Positions 28,292 through 38,100 are shown, counted from the stretch's first letter. The stretch is 63,613 nt of DNA from Eubacteriales bacterium (GCA_028702135.1 JAQVPJ010000012.1:1-63613), one strand, 5' to 3'. Made by a program: numbers and translations. The notes: generated by a model from the sequence alone, not told the origin.

Positions 28292-29050
28292 CTAATTGCT
28301 TAAATTATTTGCATTCTGCTCCATTTCATCGGCTGTTTGAATCATTCTGGTGTTGATTTGAAAACCTCTTTGAGCAGTTATCAGCTTTGCCATCTCCGAA
28401 GCAAGGTTTACATTCGATGCCTCGTTCATTCCCGGAACGATTTTTGATTCCATGTCAACCTGCGTCGTCATCGTCGTATTTATCGGCAGTTCATATTTCC
28501 CGTCTCCAGTCGCTATTAGCTTTTCAGAATCCGAAAAGTAAAACAACCCTACACAGACAGCGTTTTCTTTCTCCTCATCTGTCGCCCCCGCCGCCTCGCC
28601 GGGAGACATAAATAAAACAGGAGATTGGGTGTCAAGCTCTATTCTGTCAAGGTTTTCATCCAGAACATAATCCCCGCAATGCGAAACGAGGTAATTTACT
28701 CCCTCAAATTCATGTACAGAAAAGCTACCGGAACGCGTATATGTGATTTCACCGCGCGAATCCATCATGGCGAAAAACCCTCTTCCGTCTATCATAAAAT
28801 CGGATTTATCGTCGCTCCTCTGTGCAGCTCCCTGCCCCATATCCCTCGAAATTACTATCCTGCTACCGTTTCCGTTTTGCAGCGTGACGCCCTCTTTATT
28901 GTAGAAATCCGAATACAAAAGATCGGTAAAGCTGATGTTTTGCGCCTTAAAGCTCTGCGTATTTACATTTGCGATATTATTTGCGACCGCATCGAGATAA
29001 TACTGGTAATTCTTTACGCCTGATTTAGCGGTATAAAAAGCATTGATCAT
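28292..29050 (-). CDS. flgG: Flagellar basal-body rod protein, FlgG-like
   Basis: 252 aa. N-terminal rod motif AVANNIANVNTQSFKAQNISF, central GRGFFAMMDSRGEITYTRSGSF, C-terminal SNVNLASEMAKLITAQRGFQINTRMIQTADEM (given as SNVNLASEMAKLITAQRGF). It is the second of a flgF/flgG-type pair after the sigma factor gene, as with flhO-flhP in Bacillus. It probably forms the distal rod; which member is FlgF and which FlgG is inferred from order and similarity. Confidence 0.85.
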   Translation of the reverse strand: MINAFYTAKSGVKNYQYYLDAVANNIANVNTQSFKAQNISFTDLLYSDFYNKEGVTLQNGNGSRIVISRDMGQGAAQRSDDKSDFMIDGRGFFAMMDSRGEITYTRSGSFSVHEFEGVNYLVSHCGDYVLDENLDRIELDTQSPVLFMSPGEAAGATDEEKENAVCVGLFYFSDSEKLIATGDGKYELPINTTMTTQVDMESKIVPGMNEASNVNLASEMAKLITAQRGFQINTRMIQTADEMEQNANNLSN

Positions 29051-29065
29051 ATCAAGACTCCTTTT

Positions 29066-29809
29066 TTATAACTGTCCTATTTCATTGACGGTCTTTTTCA
29101 TAATCTGATCCGCCATCCTTACTATCTGACTGCAAGCCTGAAAAGCTCTCGAATCCTCTATCATCGAGGTCATTTCCTCAACGTAGCTGACGTTTGAATG
29201 CTCAAGGCTGCCTTGTATAATTTTTCCGCTGAAAACAAGCATATTCACCTCGGGCATAGATAACTCTCCGTTTTCAAACCTTTCTATACCCGATGTTTCC
29301 TCGGGAACCGTTATTAAAAGAACATCGGATACATCCCTGCCGCTAAAAACAACTCCCTGCTCGTTTACTGATATATCCGACACATCCCGGATGCTTATCC
29401 TGCCATTTTGACCCATAACATAGCTGCCGGCATCATTTATCAAAAAGCCTTCGTCATCGATAAAAAAGCTGCCGTTCCTTGTCAATCTCGCCACTCCGTC
29501 CGCATTCATAAGCGTAAAGAATCCGTCACCGTTCAAAGCAAGGTCAAGTGACCGCCCGGTTGAATAAATCGAGCCCTGCATAAAATTACTGTAAACAACT
29601 TGCGCTTCTGTACCATATGACCTTGAACCGATTTTTGTAGTTCCGTCACTGTCCGTCCTGTTAGTAATATATTCACCGAAAGTAGACATAACCAAATCCG
29701 AGCTCTTGAAACCCGCGGTCTCTATATTCGCAAGGTTATTGCCCGTAATGTTCATTGCTCTCTGCCGAAATAGCATACCGCTCGCCGCAGAATATATAAT
29801 ATTGTTCAT
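29066..29809 (-). CDS. flgF: Flagellar basal-body rod protein, FlgF-like
   Basis: 247 aa. N-terminal GNNLANIETAGFKSSDLVMS, central GDGFFTLMNADGVARLTRNGS, C-terminal SNVSYVEEMTSMIEDSRAFQ and CSQIVRMADQIMKK. First of the rod-protein pair, equivalent in position to Bacillus flhO. It lies 26 bp after fliA and 15 bp before the FlgG-like gene. Exported rod component. Confidence 0.83.
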   Translation of the reverse strand: MNNIIYSAASGMLFRQRAMNITGNNLANIETAGFKSSDLVMSTFGEYITNRTDSDGTTKIGSRSYGTEAQVVYSNFMQGSIYSTGRSLDLALNGDGFFTLMNADGVARLTRNGSFFIDDEGFLINDAGSYVMGQNGRISIRDVSDISVNEQGVVFSGRDVSDVLLITVPEETSGIERFENGELSMPEVNMLVFSGKIIQGSLEHSNVSYVEEMTSMIEDSRAFQACSQIVRMADQIMKKTVNEIGQL

Positions 29810-29835
29810 AAACGGATTCTCCTTTTCTCGTTTTA

Positions 29836-30633
29836 TCAGAGCTTCATATACTCACTAATACTGTTTTTCATTTTTTCGAGCGCTTTTGAATGTATCTGCG
29901 AAATTCTTGAGGGAGTAAGGTCCATAACAAATGCGATTTCCTTGAGCTTCAGCTCCTCGTAATAATATAATGAAATAACGGTTCTTTCCCTATCGTCAAG
30001 CTTGTCAATACACTCTGCCAGCACCTCTTTAAATTCGTCTTTCAAAACCTTATCCTCGGGATGCGTAAAGGATGTCGCGCTTTTTGCGTTGGCAAGACAG
30101 GTATTGTTTTCCTGAATAAGATCATCAAATGCCAATAAGTTCGTACTGACTTCATCACATCTGATTTTATTAAGTTCCTCCTCGCTAAGATTCAAACGCA
30201 TTCTCAATTCCTTATCAAGCGGTGTTCTGCCGAGTTCATTATGCATTTTCATCGCAGTGTCATTTACCTCTTTGATACGCTTTCTGACATCTCTCGGTAC
30301 CCAATCCCTCTTGCGTATGTAATCGATTATCGATCCTCTTACCCTAATGGAAGCAAAAGTGTCAAACTGCACCTCACGGGTATAATCATACCTGTCAATA
30401 CAGTTTATAAGCTCAAGAACTCCCTGATTAGTCATATCCTCAATGTCCTCGCGTTTATTGCAAATGGAGCTCATTTTCTTGATATTGCAAGTAACAATAT
30501 ACAGATATTCGGTAAGGATTCTGTTCCTGAGCGTTATATCCTTTGTCTTTGCGTATTCCGCCCACGTTTTTTCAGTGACGGTGTTAACATCGTTTTTATA
30601 AAAGTTCATAGTCATGCCCTCTTCATTACTCAT
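29836..30633 (-). CDS. fliA: FliA/SigD, flagellar sigma factor
   Basis: 265 aa. Region 2 has VQFDTFASIRVRGSIIDYIRK and DWVPRDVRKRI; region 4 has LDDRERTVISLYYYEELKLK and TPSRISQIHSKALEKMK. It directs late flagellar promoters of the TAAA-N16-CCGATAT type, one of which lies at 48508. The start at 30633 overlaps the flhA stop (ATGA). A later ATG at 30609 has a better ribosome-binding site (GAGGG, seven bases) and is possible. It follows flhA directly; flhF and flhG, often found in between, are missing. Confidence 0.95.
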   Translation of the reverse strand: MSNEEGMTMNFYKNDVNTVTEKTWAEYAKTKDITLRNRILTEYLYIVTCNIKKMSSICNKREDIEDMTNQGVLELINCIDRYDYTREVQFDTFASIRVRGSIIDYIRKRDWVPRDVRKRIKEVNDTAMKMHNELGRTPLDKELRMRLNLSEEELNKIRCDEVSTNLLAFDDLIQENNTCLANAKSATSFTHPEDKVLKDEFKEVLAECIDKLDDRERTVISLYYYEELKLKEIAFVMDLTPSRISQIHSKALEKMKNSISEYMKL

Positions 30634-32675
30634 GTCAACGAAATTGTCCCGACTGCCTGTACATTTGTGTCTGAGCTGATTTCATTAAAAGATAAAACAA
30701 TAGTTTGAGATGAGAATTGATTTATAAGCCTTTTATAATAAAACCTGACTACAGGAGAGGTTAAAACAATAATATCGTCCAAGCTGTCCTTAAGCCGCTT
30801 CTCCTCCCTGATCTGCGAGGTTATTATCTTTTGCATCGTATCCGGGTCTAGCGAAACATATGAGGTATTGCCCGACTTTTTTATGTTATTCATTAAAAGA
30901 TTCTCAAGATCGGGGTTTACTGTGATAACCTTTATGGTGTTGTCACGGACATACATCCTGGTTATGGTTCGCTTGAGCGATTGTCTGACATATTCGGTCA
31001 GTATATCCAAATCCTTAATAGTCGGCGCATATTCGGAAATCGTTTCTAAAATGGTTGTAAGATCCCTGATTGGTATCTGCTCAGATAATAGATTGCAAAG
31101 CACCCGCTGCAGGGATACCATACTTATCGCTCCGGGAACCGTGTCCTCAACAAGCTCTTTGTTGAACTTTTTATAATTATCGAGGAGCGTGCTTAGCTCC
31201 TTACGTCCGAACAGCTCGTCGGAGTGGGTTTTTATAACCTCGGACAAGTGAGTTATGATTACGGAAAGAGGGTCTATTATTGTATAGCCGTTCATCATCG
31301 CTCTTTCGCGATTATCCTCAGTAATCCATTTTGCGGGTATTTTAAATACCGGCTCTATCGTTTCGATACCCTCAATCTCCTCAGCACTGTCCGTCTGGTT
31401 CATCGCAAGTAATCTGTCGGCAAGCACCTCGCCGCTTACTATCGCTTCTCCCTTTATTTTTATTACATACTGACTGATGCCCAGTTCCGCATTATCGCGA
31501 AGGCGCACTGTTGGAATAACAAAACCCATTTCCTCCGCATATTGACGTCTTAGCATTACAACCCTGTTGAGGAAATTACCGCCCTTGCTCTCGTCAACAA
31601 GCGGCACAAGGCTGTAACCGAACTCCACCTCGATAGGTTCTGTTGTTATAAGCGAATATATATTGTCTGAATTTTTGTAGAATTCCGTTTCCGACATCGG
31701 AAGGTCTTCTGCGTTCTCGGTCACTTTTGCTTTTCTCGCCTTCCTTTTGCTCAGGCTGTATGTACCCAACAAAAGCACCGCTCCGATTATGACAAGGATT
31801 AACGTCGGAAATGCCGGTATGAGAGATAGAGCCAAAAGTATACCGCCCGTTATCATAATTACTGTCGGATATGAAAGAAACTGCGTTTTGAAATCCGTTC
31901 CCAAATCGTTGACGGAAGCGGCACGGGTGACGATCATACCGGTCGCGGTTGAAATCATTAGCGCAGGGATTTGCAAAACCAGGCCGTCTCCGACGGTGGC
32001 GGTGATATAGATTGACAACACCTCGCTGAATTCCTTATCACCCTGAACCATACCAATGATGATGCCTCCGATACTGTTAATGAATACTATGAGTATTGAG
32101 ACAATCGCATCACCCTTAACAAACTTGGTCGCACCATCCATCGAGCCGTAAAAATCAGACTCCCTTTGAATCTTCAAGCGCCTTTCCTTTGCCATTTCAT
32201 CAGAAATCAGTCCTGAATTCAAATCAGCATCAATAGCCATCTGCTTACCGGGCATCGCATCGAGTGTAAATCGGGCAGCAACCTCAGCAACTCTCTCAGA
32301 GCCTTTTGTAATCACGATGAACTGTACAATAATTATAATAAGGAAGATAATAAATCCAACGACTGCGTTTCCGCTTATTACAAACGAGCCGAACGCTTCT
32401 ATTACCTTTCCTGCCTCACCGCCGTTGCCTAATATCAATCTTGCCGAGGAAACGTTCAAAGCCACACGGAAAAGCGTAGTGATCAGGAGCACTGACGGAA
32501 AGATCGAGAATTCAAGCGCTTCCTTTATATACATTGTTATAAGCATAACTATCATAGAAAGTGCGATATTTATGATGATAAGTACATCAAGAACCGCAGG
32601 GCTTATCGGTACAACGATCAGGAAGATAATGCACATTACGAATATGGTCAGAATGTTGTCGAATATCTTTCTCAT
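30630..32675 (-). CDS. flhA: FlhA, flagellar type III export gate protein
   Basis: 681 aa. Eight N-terminal TM segments (to about residue 310) include the FHIPEP-type region (VARFTLDAMPGKQMAIDADL). The cytoplasmic C-terminal domain (about 340-681) docks chaperone-substrate complexes. It starts inside the flhB stop (ATGA) and ends inside the fliA start, showing tight coupling in the export-gate block. Confidence 0.96.
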   Translation of the reverse strand: MRKIFDNILTIFVMCIIFLIVVPISPAVLDVLIIINIALSMIVMLITMYIKEALEFSIFPSVLLITTLFRVALNVSSARLILGNGGEAGKVIEAFGSFVISGNAVVGFIIFLIIIIVQFIVITKGSERVAEVAARFTLDAMPGKQMAIDADLNSGLISDEMAKERRLKIQRESDFYGSMDGATKFVKGDAIVSILIVFINSIGGIIIGMVQGDKEFSEVLSIYITATVGDGLVLQIPALMISTATGMIVTRAASVNDLGTDFKTQFLSYPTVIMITGGILLALSLIPAFPTLILVIIGAVLLLGTYSLSKRKARKAKVTENAEDLPMSETEFYKNSDNIYSLITTEPIEVEFGYSLVPLVDESKGGNFLNRVVMLRRQYAEEMGFVIPTVRLRDNAELGISQYVIKIKGEAIVSGEVLADRLLAMNQTDSAEEIEGIETIEPVFKIPAKWITEDNRERAMMNGYTIIDPLSVIITHLSEVIKTHSDELFGRKELSTLLDNYKKFNKELVEDTVPGAISMVSLQRVLCNLLSEQIPIRDLTTILETISEYAPTIKDLDILTEYVRQSLKRTITRMYVRDNTIKVITVNPDLENLLMNNIKKSGNTSYVSLDPDTMQKIITSQIREEKRLKDSLDDIIVLTSPVVRFYYKRLINQFSSQTIVLSFNEISSDTNVQAVGTISLT

Positions 32676-33745
32676 CGTTTTTCGCCTTTCTTAGTTTTCT
32701 TCAGCTTGTATATAAATGCCAGTATGTCTGCTACAGGACGATAAAACTCTGGGGGTATCGCTCTGTTTAATTCGACCGCTTCGTATAAACCGCGGGCGAG
32801 CGGTTTATTTTCGGTTATATAAATCCCGTTTTGCTCTGCCGTTTCTATTATCTTTAACGCAAGGTAATCCTGACCCTTTGCTATCAAAACTGGAGCCTTA
32901 TCCTTTGGCGGATTATACTTCAGCGCGACGGCATAATGTGTGGGGTTTCTAATCACGACATCAGCTTGAGGCACTTTTTTTATCATTCTCATCTGTGCCA
33001 TTTTACGCTGGACATCCTTTATCCTGCTCTTCAACTGCGGGTCGCCCTCGGTCTGCTTGTATTCATCCTTTACTTCCTGCTTGGTCATTCTGATTTCTCT
33101 TGTATATTCCCACCACTGATATAAATAATCCGCTGCCGCGAACAGCGTCATATACACCGCCAGTAAGATAACTATATCGTAAATAGCGTTTCCGAGCCAG
33201 GATAAGGATTGCTCCAAGCTCATTTCCGGAAGCAGTATAAGCTCCGGGATTTTTGAGTTTATCTGTGTATACAAGACAGAAGCGATAATTATTACTTTAA
33301 TAACCGATTTTAAAAACTCGATAAGTGCTCTGCGGGAAAAAATCCTTTTTATGCCCATTAACGGGTTCAGCTTTGAAAAATCGGGTTTTAGTCTTGACTT
33401 TGTTACCAAAAATCTTGTCTGTACACCGCTCAATATAAAACCAATAAATCCGGTGGCCAATCCTACCGGCAAAATGATCAGCAGAGCCCTTAATATTATC
33501 TCCGCCAAAATCAGCATCGCGGTATTGTCCGTGAATTCCGTTGTCGTAGATATGCTGTTTATACTGTTTACGATAATTGATTGGGTGAACAGTAAGATCG
33601 GGGAAACGATGAGTTTAAGAATAAACACAATCGCGAGTAATCCAAGTGAGCTTGTTACATCCCTGCTCTGAAAAATATTACCTTTTTTTCGCTCATCATC
33701 ACGCTTTTTTTGCGTGGCTTTCTCGGTTTTTTCACCGCTTGCCAT
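32672..33745 (-). CDS. flhB: FlhB, export-gate substrate-specificity switch
   Basis: 357 aa. It begins GEKTEKATQKKRDDERKKGN, has four TMs, and carries the autocleavage motif NPTH at residues 267-270 (VVIRNPTHYAVALKY). Cleavage changes export from hook to filament substrates under control of FliK. It lies between fliR and flhA, with a 4-bp overlap with flhA. Confidence 0.96.
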   Translation of the reverse strand: MASGEKTEKATQKKRDDERKKGNIFQSRDVTSSLGLLAIVFILKLIVSPILLFTQSIIVNSINSISTTTEFTDNTAMLILAEIILRALLIILPVGLATGFIGFILSGVQTRFLVTKSRLKPDFSKLNPLMGIKRIFSRRALIEFLKSVIKVIIIASVLYTQINSKIPELILLPEMSLEQSLSWLGNAIYDIVILLAVYMTLFAAADYLYQWWEYTREIRMTKQEVKDEYKQTEGDPQLKSRIKDVQRKMAQMRMIKKVPQADVVIRNPTHYAVALKYNPPKDKAPVLIAKGQDYLALKIIETAEQNGIYITENKPLARGLYEAVELNRAIPPEFYRPVADILAFIYKLKKTKKGEKR

Positions 33746-33771
33746 TTATCCGTATCCTTTTACGTTATTTT

Positions 33772-34551
33772 TCAGGATGATGAAAGCATTTTGCTAACCC
33801 CTTCTTCAATCCTTTCGAACATAAGTGTAATAGATGTGTCAAGCACTCTTGATGTTAGGGGTATCGTAAGAATGATTATACCAAGGCCTACCGCGAGTTT
33901 TACCTGTAAACCGACGGCAAATACATTGATATGAGGGACGATCCTCATCAGTACGCCGAGCCCCGACTCCGCAAGCAATTCGATGGCGATAACAGGTATT
34001 GCGAGCTTTAGGGCAAGAATAAGAATGTCTCCGAATAAAAGCACCAGATAACTGCCGAAGCTGAAGTTGAAAAAATCATTTCCGAGCGGGAACAACAAGC
34101 AGGATTGTGTGATTATTTTGATTAAAGTAAGATGACCGTTGGAAGCAAAGAATATCAGCGTAAACAATATATTATAAACGCTTCCCGTCAGTGCCATGGA
34201 TACATTGCTTTGCGGATCGTATATTCTGCCCATACCGATACCGAGCTGTATATCAATCGATTCGCCCGCTATCATGGCTATCGACATAAACATCTGCATA
34301 ATCATACCGATTCCAAATCCTACGAGCAGCTCTTTCAATATTATTACAATAAAATGAAGATAGGAGGTGATTTCGGGTTCGGCATTTTTCATAGTAGGAA
34401 AAATACCTATTGCGATAACGATTGCAAGCCCGATTTTCACTGTTGCAGGAACGCTTCTTTTGCTGAGAAGGGGATTGAACAGGAATGCTCCCGATATCCG
34501 TGTTAACGCAAACAAAAATACTATATAACTATCACCGTATTCGCTTATCAT
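33772..34551 (-). CDS. fliR: FliR, flagellar export-gate membrane protein
   Basis: 259 aa hydrophobic protein with about six TMs and family features RISGAFLFNPLLSKRSVPATVKIGLA (given as RISGAFLFNPLLS, RSVPATVKIGLA) and GESIDIQLGIGMGRIYDPQSN. With FliP and FliQ it forms the export channel. It starts 2 bp after fliQ. Confidence 0.94.
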   Translation of the reverse strand: MISEYGDSYIVFLFALTRISGAFLFNPLLSKRSVPATVKIGLAIVIAIGIFPTMKNAEPEITSYLHFIVIILKELLVGFGIGMIMQMFMSIAMIAGESIDIQLGIGMGRIYDPQSNVSMALTGSVYNILFTLIFFASNGHLTLIKIITQSCLLFPLGNDFFNFSFGSYLVLLFGDILILALKLAIPVIAIELLAESGLGVLMRIVPHINVFAVGLQVKLAVGLGIIILTIPLTSRVLDTSITLMFERIEEGVSKMLSSS

Positions 34552-34553
34552 GG

Positions 34554-34820
34554 CTAAAACATTCCATTTATATTTTCAAATATGTTCTTTGAATAATCCG
34601 TCATAATCGAAATTATCCACGAACCCAAAAATATCAGAATCAATCCTACAGCTACTATCTTCAATATAAATGCGATGCTCTGTTCTTGTATCTGAGTTGC
34701 TGCTTGTACTATCGACACCACTAACCCGATAACCGCAGTTATGGCAAGAAAGGGAGCGGCAATCAACAGCATTGTCACGACCGCGTCTTTCATTATGTAT
34801 GTGATTTCCGATTGCGACAT
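34554..34820 (-). CDS. fliQ: FliQ, flagellar export-gate membrane protein
   Basis: 88 aa with two TM segments and the family pattern APFLAITAVIGLVVSIVQAATQIQEQSIAFILKI (given as GLVVSIVQAATQIQEQS). Part of the FliP-FliQ-FliR channel. It sits between fliP and fliR. Confidence 0.94.
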   Translation of the reverse strand: MSQSEITYIMKDAVVTMLLIAAPFLAITAVIGLVVSIVQAATQIQEQSIAFILKIVAVGLILIFLGSWIISIMTDYSKNIFENINGMF

Positions 34821-34852
34821 GCTCTCACTCCCATTCTGTTTTTTATTAGAAG

Positions 34853-35617
34853 CTAATTGAATCCGGTAATCAACGACTGGAAGGTTAGCTGCCAGCCATC
34901 AACAAGGACAAACAACATCAGCTTAAAAGGCAACGCTATCATCGTCGGGGGTAACATTACCATTCCCATAGACATCAAAGTACTCGCCACAACCATATCT
35001 ATTATCAAAAACGGAAGATACAGCAGCAGCCCTATTATAAACGCCCGTTTCAGCTCGCTTGTTATAAAAGCCGGAATAATAACAAAGGACGAAATATCAT
35101 CCATAGATTCAGGACGGCTTGAATTGTTTACGTTCAGGAAAAAATTCAGATCGTCCTCCTTGGTCTGCCTGAGCATAAAATTCCGGAGCGGAACCGCTGC
35201 TTTTTCAAGTGCGGCTTCCTGCGTTATTTCACCGTTTTTATACGGGATGTAAGCGGTTGTGTTTATCTCCGAAATAGTGGGTGACATGATGAACAGCGAC
35301 AAGAACAACGCAATGCCTATCAAAACCTGGTTTGGCGGTGTCTGCTGGAGTCCAATAGCACTTCTCAGACAGGAAAGCACAATTATTATCCTTGTAAAAC
35401 AAGTCGTCATTATAAGAATTGAGGGTAACAGCGCAATTAAAGTCAGAGTGATAACAATACCTAAAGTATCCGTGTTTCCCAGCAGATTAAAGTCGTCCGG
35501 CAGGCCTTGTGTATAGTTATCCGCCGCACTCTCCTCGGCAGCCGCCGGAATCGTTGCAATACACAGCAGAATAAGAAATAAGCAGATCGGAAGGATAATC
35601 TTTCTGAATTTTTTCAT
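34853..35617 (-). CDS. fliP: FliP, flagellar export-gate membrane protein
   Basis: 254 aa. It has an N-terminal signal/TM, then LLPSILIMTTCFTRIIIVLS, RSAIGLQQTPPNQVLIGIAL and the C-terminal MGMVMLPPTMIALPFKLMLF, all hallmarks of FliP. It forms the core of the export channel with FliQ and FliR. The start overlaps the fliO stop (ATGA). Confidence 0.96.
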   Translation of the reverse strand: MKKFRKIILPICLFLILLCIATIPAAAEESAADNYTQGLPDDFNLLGNTDTLGIVITLTLIALLPSILIMTTCFTRIIIVLSCLRSAIGLQQTPPNQVLIGIALFLSLFIMSPTISEINTTAYIPYKNGEITQEAALEKAAVPLRNFMLRQTKEDDLNFFLNVNNSSRPESMDDISSFVIIPAFITSELKRAFIIGLLLYLPFLIIDMVVASTLMSMGMVMLPPTMIALPFKLMLFVLVDGWQLTFQSLITGFN

Positions 35618-35982
35618 CTGTCCTTCTTATCCCTCCCCGATTGTTTGTCATTTCCATTTTTATTAATGATGGATTTTAAAATTTTCATAAAATCGGTTGT
35701 GCTCTGTCCATCAGACGAGTACTTATCCATTACTTCGGAAGAGAGCTCCGATAAAAGCTCAACTTTTCCGCTGGAAATAGACATAAGATATATTTTTGTA
35801 TCGACCTTTACTACCGCAATATAGACATCCCTGCCAAGCATAACCCTCTCGAGAACCGTGATTATTTTCCCGGAGGTATAAGCGTTCTGTTTTTTTGCGA
35901 TCCATCTTGTTGTCAAATATGCCGCGATGATTACAAGCACCACCACGAATAACGGAAGCAATATATCAAAAAAATCCTTCAT
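35614..35982 (-). CDS. fliO: FliO, export-apparatus assembly protein
   Basis: 122 aa from the ATG at 35982 (AAGG upstream; the GTG at 35988 overlaps that site). One N-terminal TM (FDILLPLFVVVLVIIAAYLT) is followed by a cytoplasmic SH3-like part (ITVLERVMLGRDVYIAVVKV) and a charged tail. FliO helps assemble the FliP complex. Identified by TM layout and position before fliP. Confidence 0.88.
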   Translation of the reverse strand: MKDFFDILLPLFVVVLVIIAAYLTTRWIAKKQNAYTSGKIITVLERVMLGRDVYIAVVKVDTKIYLMSISSGKVELLSELSSEVMDKYSSDGQSTTDFMKILKSIINKNGNDKQSGRDKKDR

Positions 35983-36009
35983 TATCACCCTTCTTGTCTA
36001 TGTTCGGAA

Positions 36010-37074
36010 TTACCCTTTGCTGTTTAGAACCTTTGTAATCCTTATTCCGAAATTGTCGTCGATTACAACCACATCGCCTTTTGCGATAAGCTGACCGTTG
36101 ACAATAACATCAACCGGATCACCTGCTTGCTTGTCAAGCTCGATAATAGAGCCCTTTGATATGTTCAGTACATCTTTTACTAATTTCTTTGCGTGACCGA
36201 TCTCTACCGTTACGGTAACCTCTACGCCCATAACAAGGTCAAGATTGACCTGCTCGGGAGTTTCGTTCTCCACACCGTCGTCGTCAAAATGCTCAAACTG
36301 TATGTTCTGAACGCTTATATTTTTCTTGGGTTTGTTATCGGGTTCGGTTTTTTGTGGTTTTGGTGTTGTTTTTGGAGTCGGTGTAGTCTCGTCCGCAAAA
36401 ATGGGACTGTTTATTTGTTTGTGACCGGTTACATTATCCTTGTATTCATTTGATTGTTCAACTACCTGCGATTCACTGAGATTCATGGCGTTATTCACTA
36501 TCTCCTTGGCAAATTCAAGCGGCAGTACGGTTATGAACTGACTGTCAAAAAGGTCTTCGACAACGAACTTGAAGCTGACGGTTATTATAATGTTATCTTC
36601 GCTTTTTGAGAAAAAATCGTCATAGAATTCATGCGGGTTAACTATTTTGGGAGCAGATATCTCAACACCCTTGTTAAAAAAGGTAGCGAGTGCCGTGCTG
36701 GCGGAACCCATCATTTGATTCATTATCTCTCCAAGTGCGCTTGTATGGATTTCGTCGAGCTCGCTGCTTTCGACATAAGTCTCACCCAGTAAAATGCTTA
36801 CGATTGCTTTTACATCGGCGACGCTCATTATCATAAGGTTGGAACCATGCAATCCTTTTGTATAATTGATCTCAGCGCCGATTGCGGGTTCTAAGCTCTT
36901 GTACTCGAACTTTTCCTTTTTTATCTGGCTGACGACAGGAGTTGTTATGGTTACCTGCCTGTTGAGGATAATCGATATTGCTGTCGCTGCCGCCCCCATG
37001 CTTATATTGAGAACTTCACCGATAGTATCCTCTTCTACGTTTGTGAGATGCTTGTTTTCGACATTGATACTCAT
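36010..37074 (-). CDS. fliY: FliY, motor switch protein with CheC-type CheY-P phosphatase domain
   Basis: 354 aa. The N-terminal CheC-like domain has two complete phosphatase motifs of the form [DS]-x3-E-x2-N-x22-P: D16/E20/N23/P46 and S112/E116/N119/P142. A Pro/Thr-rich linker (about 215-255) leads to a C-terminal FliN domain (LDLVMGVEVTVTVEIGHAKK ... NFGIRITKVL). It forms the C-ring base and should dephosphorylate CheY-P at the motor. Its start overlaps the fliM stop (ATGA). It is the only CheY-P phosphatase visible in the window. Confidence 0.95.
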   Translation of the reverse strand: MSINVENKHLTNVEEDTIGEVLNISMGAAATAISIILNRQVTITTPVVSQIKKEKFEYKSLEPAIGAEINYTKGLHGSNLMIMSVADVKAIVSILLGETYVESSELDEIHTSALGEIMNQMMGSASTALATFFNKGVEISAPKIVNPHEFYDDFFSKSEDNIIITVSFKFVVEDLFDSQFITVLPLEFAKEIVNNAMNLSESQVVEQSNEYKDNVTGHKQINSPIFADETTPTPKTTPKPQKTEPDNKPKKNISVQNIQFEHFDDDGVENETPEQVNLDLVMGVEVTVTVEIGHAKKLVKDVLNISKGSIIELDKQAGDPVDVIVNGQLIAKGDVVVIDDNFGIRITKVLNSKG

Positions 37075-38051
37075 AATTCAATCCTGCCTTTGTAGTATTT
37101 GCAAAACCTTATCGCTTTTTGGGATTTTTTTATGCCCGGTTCCCCCAAAAACCACTTATTGTTATTTATGGTCATAAGAACAGGGCTTCCGACCCTCTGT
37201 TCAAGCCTGATAACGTCGCCCACCTGCAAATTCATAATATCATGCAAAGTCAGCTTTGCAGTACCGATAATACCGCCCACATCCACATATGTTTCGCTAA
37301 GCTCGGCAAGCATAGCGTTTCTGACTTCGTCGGTAGGAATGCCGTCTTTATTTAAATCATCCCTATCGCCACTTGAGGTAAGAGCATCTATAAATGTGTA
37401 TGGGATACACATGGTTATCGTGCCCTTTATATCTCCTACTTCAACATTGTAGACAATCACCTCGACGATTTCCTCTATGCGGACCGCTTTAATGAAGCGG
37501 GTGTTCGTTTCAATTTGTCTTAGTGTTACGTTCGGATTCGAAATGTTACCGAGCGTTTCGTGTATAAAGAACGAAATTTTTTTGAAAACCCGCTCCATCA
37601 GGGCGATCTCTATTTCAGAAAACTCTCTTTCGGGTATCAACGCCGTATCCGTACTCCCTCCAAGCATTTTCTCGATAAGTGAAAATGTAATGGAGTTAGA
37701 CATATCCATGAGTATAACAGCGTTTATATTCGCAACATCTATGACTCCTGTCATAAGGGTATCGGGCAGCGCATTATTGTATTCATAATAGGGATGTTCC
37801 TCTATCGAGGCAACCGATATTTCACAATAGTTACGCATAAGACCGGCGAAATAGGAGGACAGATGTCTTGCCAGAACATCGGTTATGCTTGACAGAGCCT
37901 TGTTTTGTTCTCTTGACATCTTCTTAGGGCTTTTGAAATCATAGTTTTTGACTGTATGGTCTATGATTTCCGTTTTTTTCTTGTCAACAGCCTCGTTTGC
38001 AAGCTCGCTTAATAATTCATCTATTTGGTTTTGTGATAAAATTTCAGCCAT
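37071..38051 (-). CDS. fliM: FliM, flagellar motor switch protein
   Basis: 326 aa. The N-terminal CheY-P binding peptide LSQNQIDELL (residues 5-14) is intact. The middle CheC-like domain is followed by a C-terminal FliN-like domain (VGGIIGTAKLTLHDIMNLQV). C-ring subunit that changes rotation on CheY-P binding. It precedes fliY; fliL, often just upstream in related clusters, is absent. Confidence 0.95.
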   Translation of the reverse strand: MAEILSQNQIDELLSELANEAVDKKKTEIIDHTVKNYDFKSPKKMSREQNKALSSITDVLARHLSSYFAGLMRNYCEISVASIEEHPYYEYNNALPDTLMTGVIDVANINAVILMDMSNSITFSLIEKMLGGSTDTALIPEREFSEIEIALMERVFKKISFFIHETLGNISNPNVTLRQIETNTRFIKAVRIEEIVEVIVYNVEVGDIKGTITMCIPYTFIDALTSSGDRDDLNKDGIPTDEVRNAMLAELSETYVDVGGIIGTAKLTLHDIMNLQVGDVIRLEQRVGSPVLMTINNNKWFLGEPGIKKSQKAIRFCKYYKGRIEL

Positions 38052-38100
38052 CTGCCGTCATCCTTTTTCGTCATGTTCTTTGTCCGATTTTTCCATAAGC

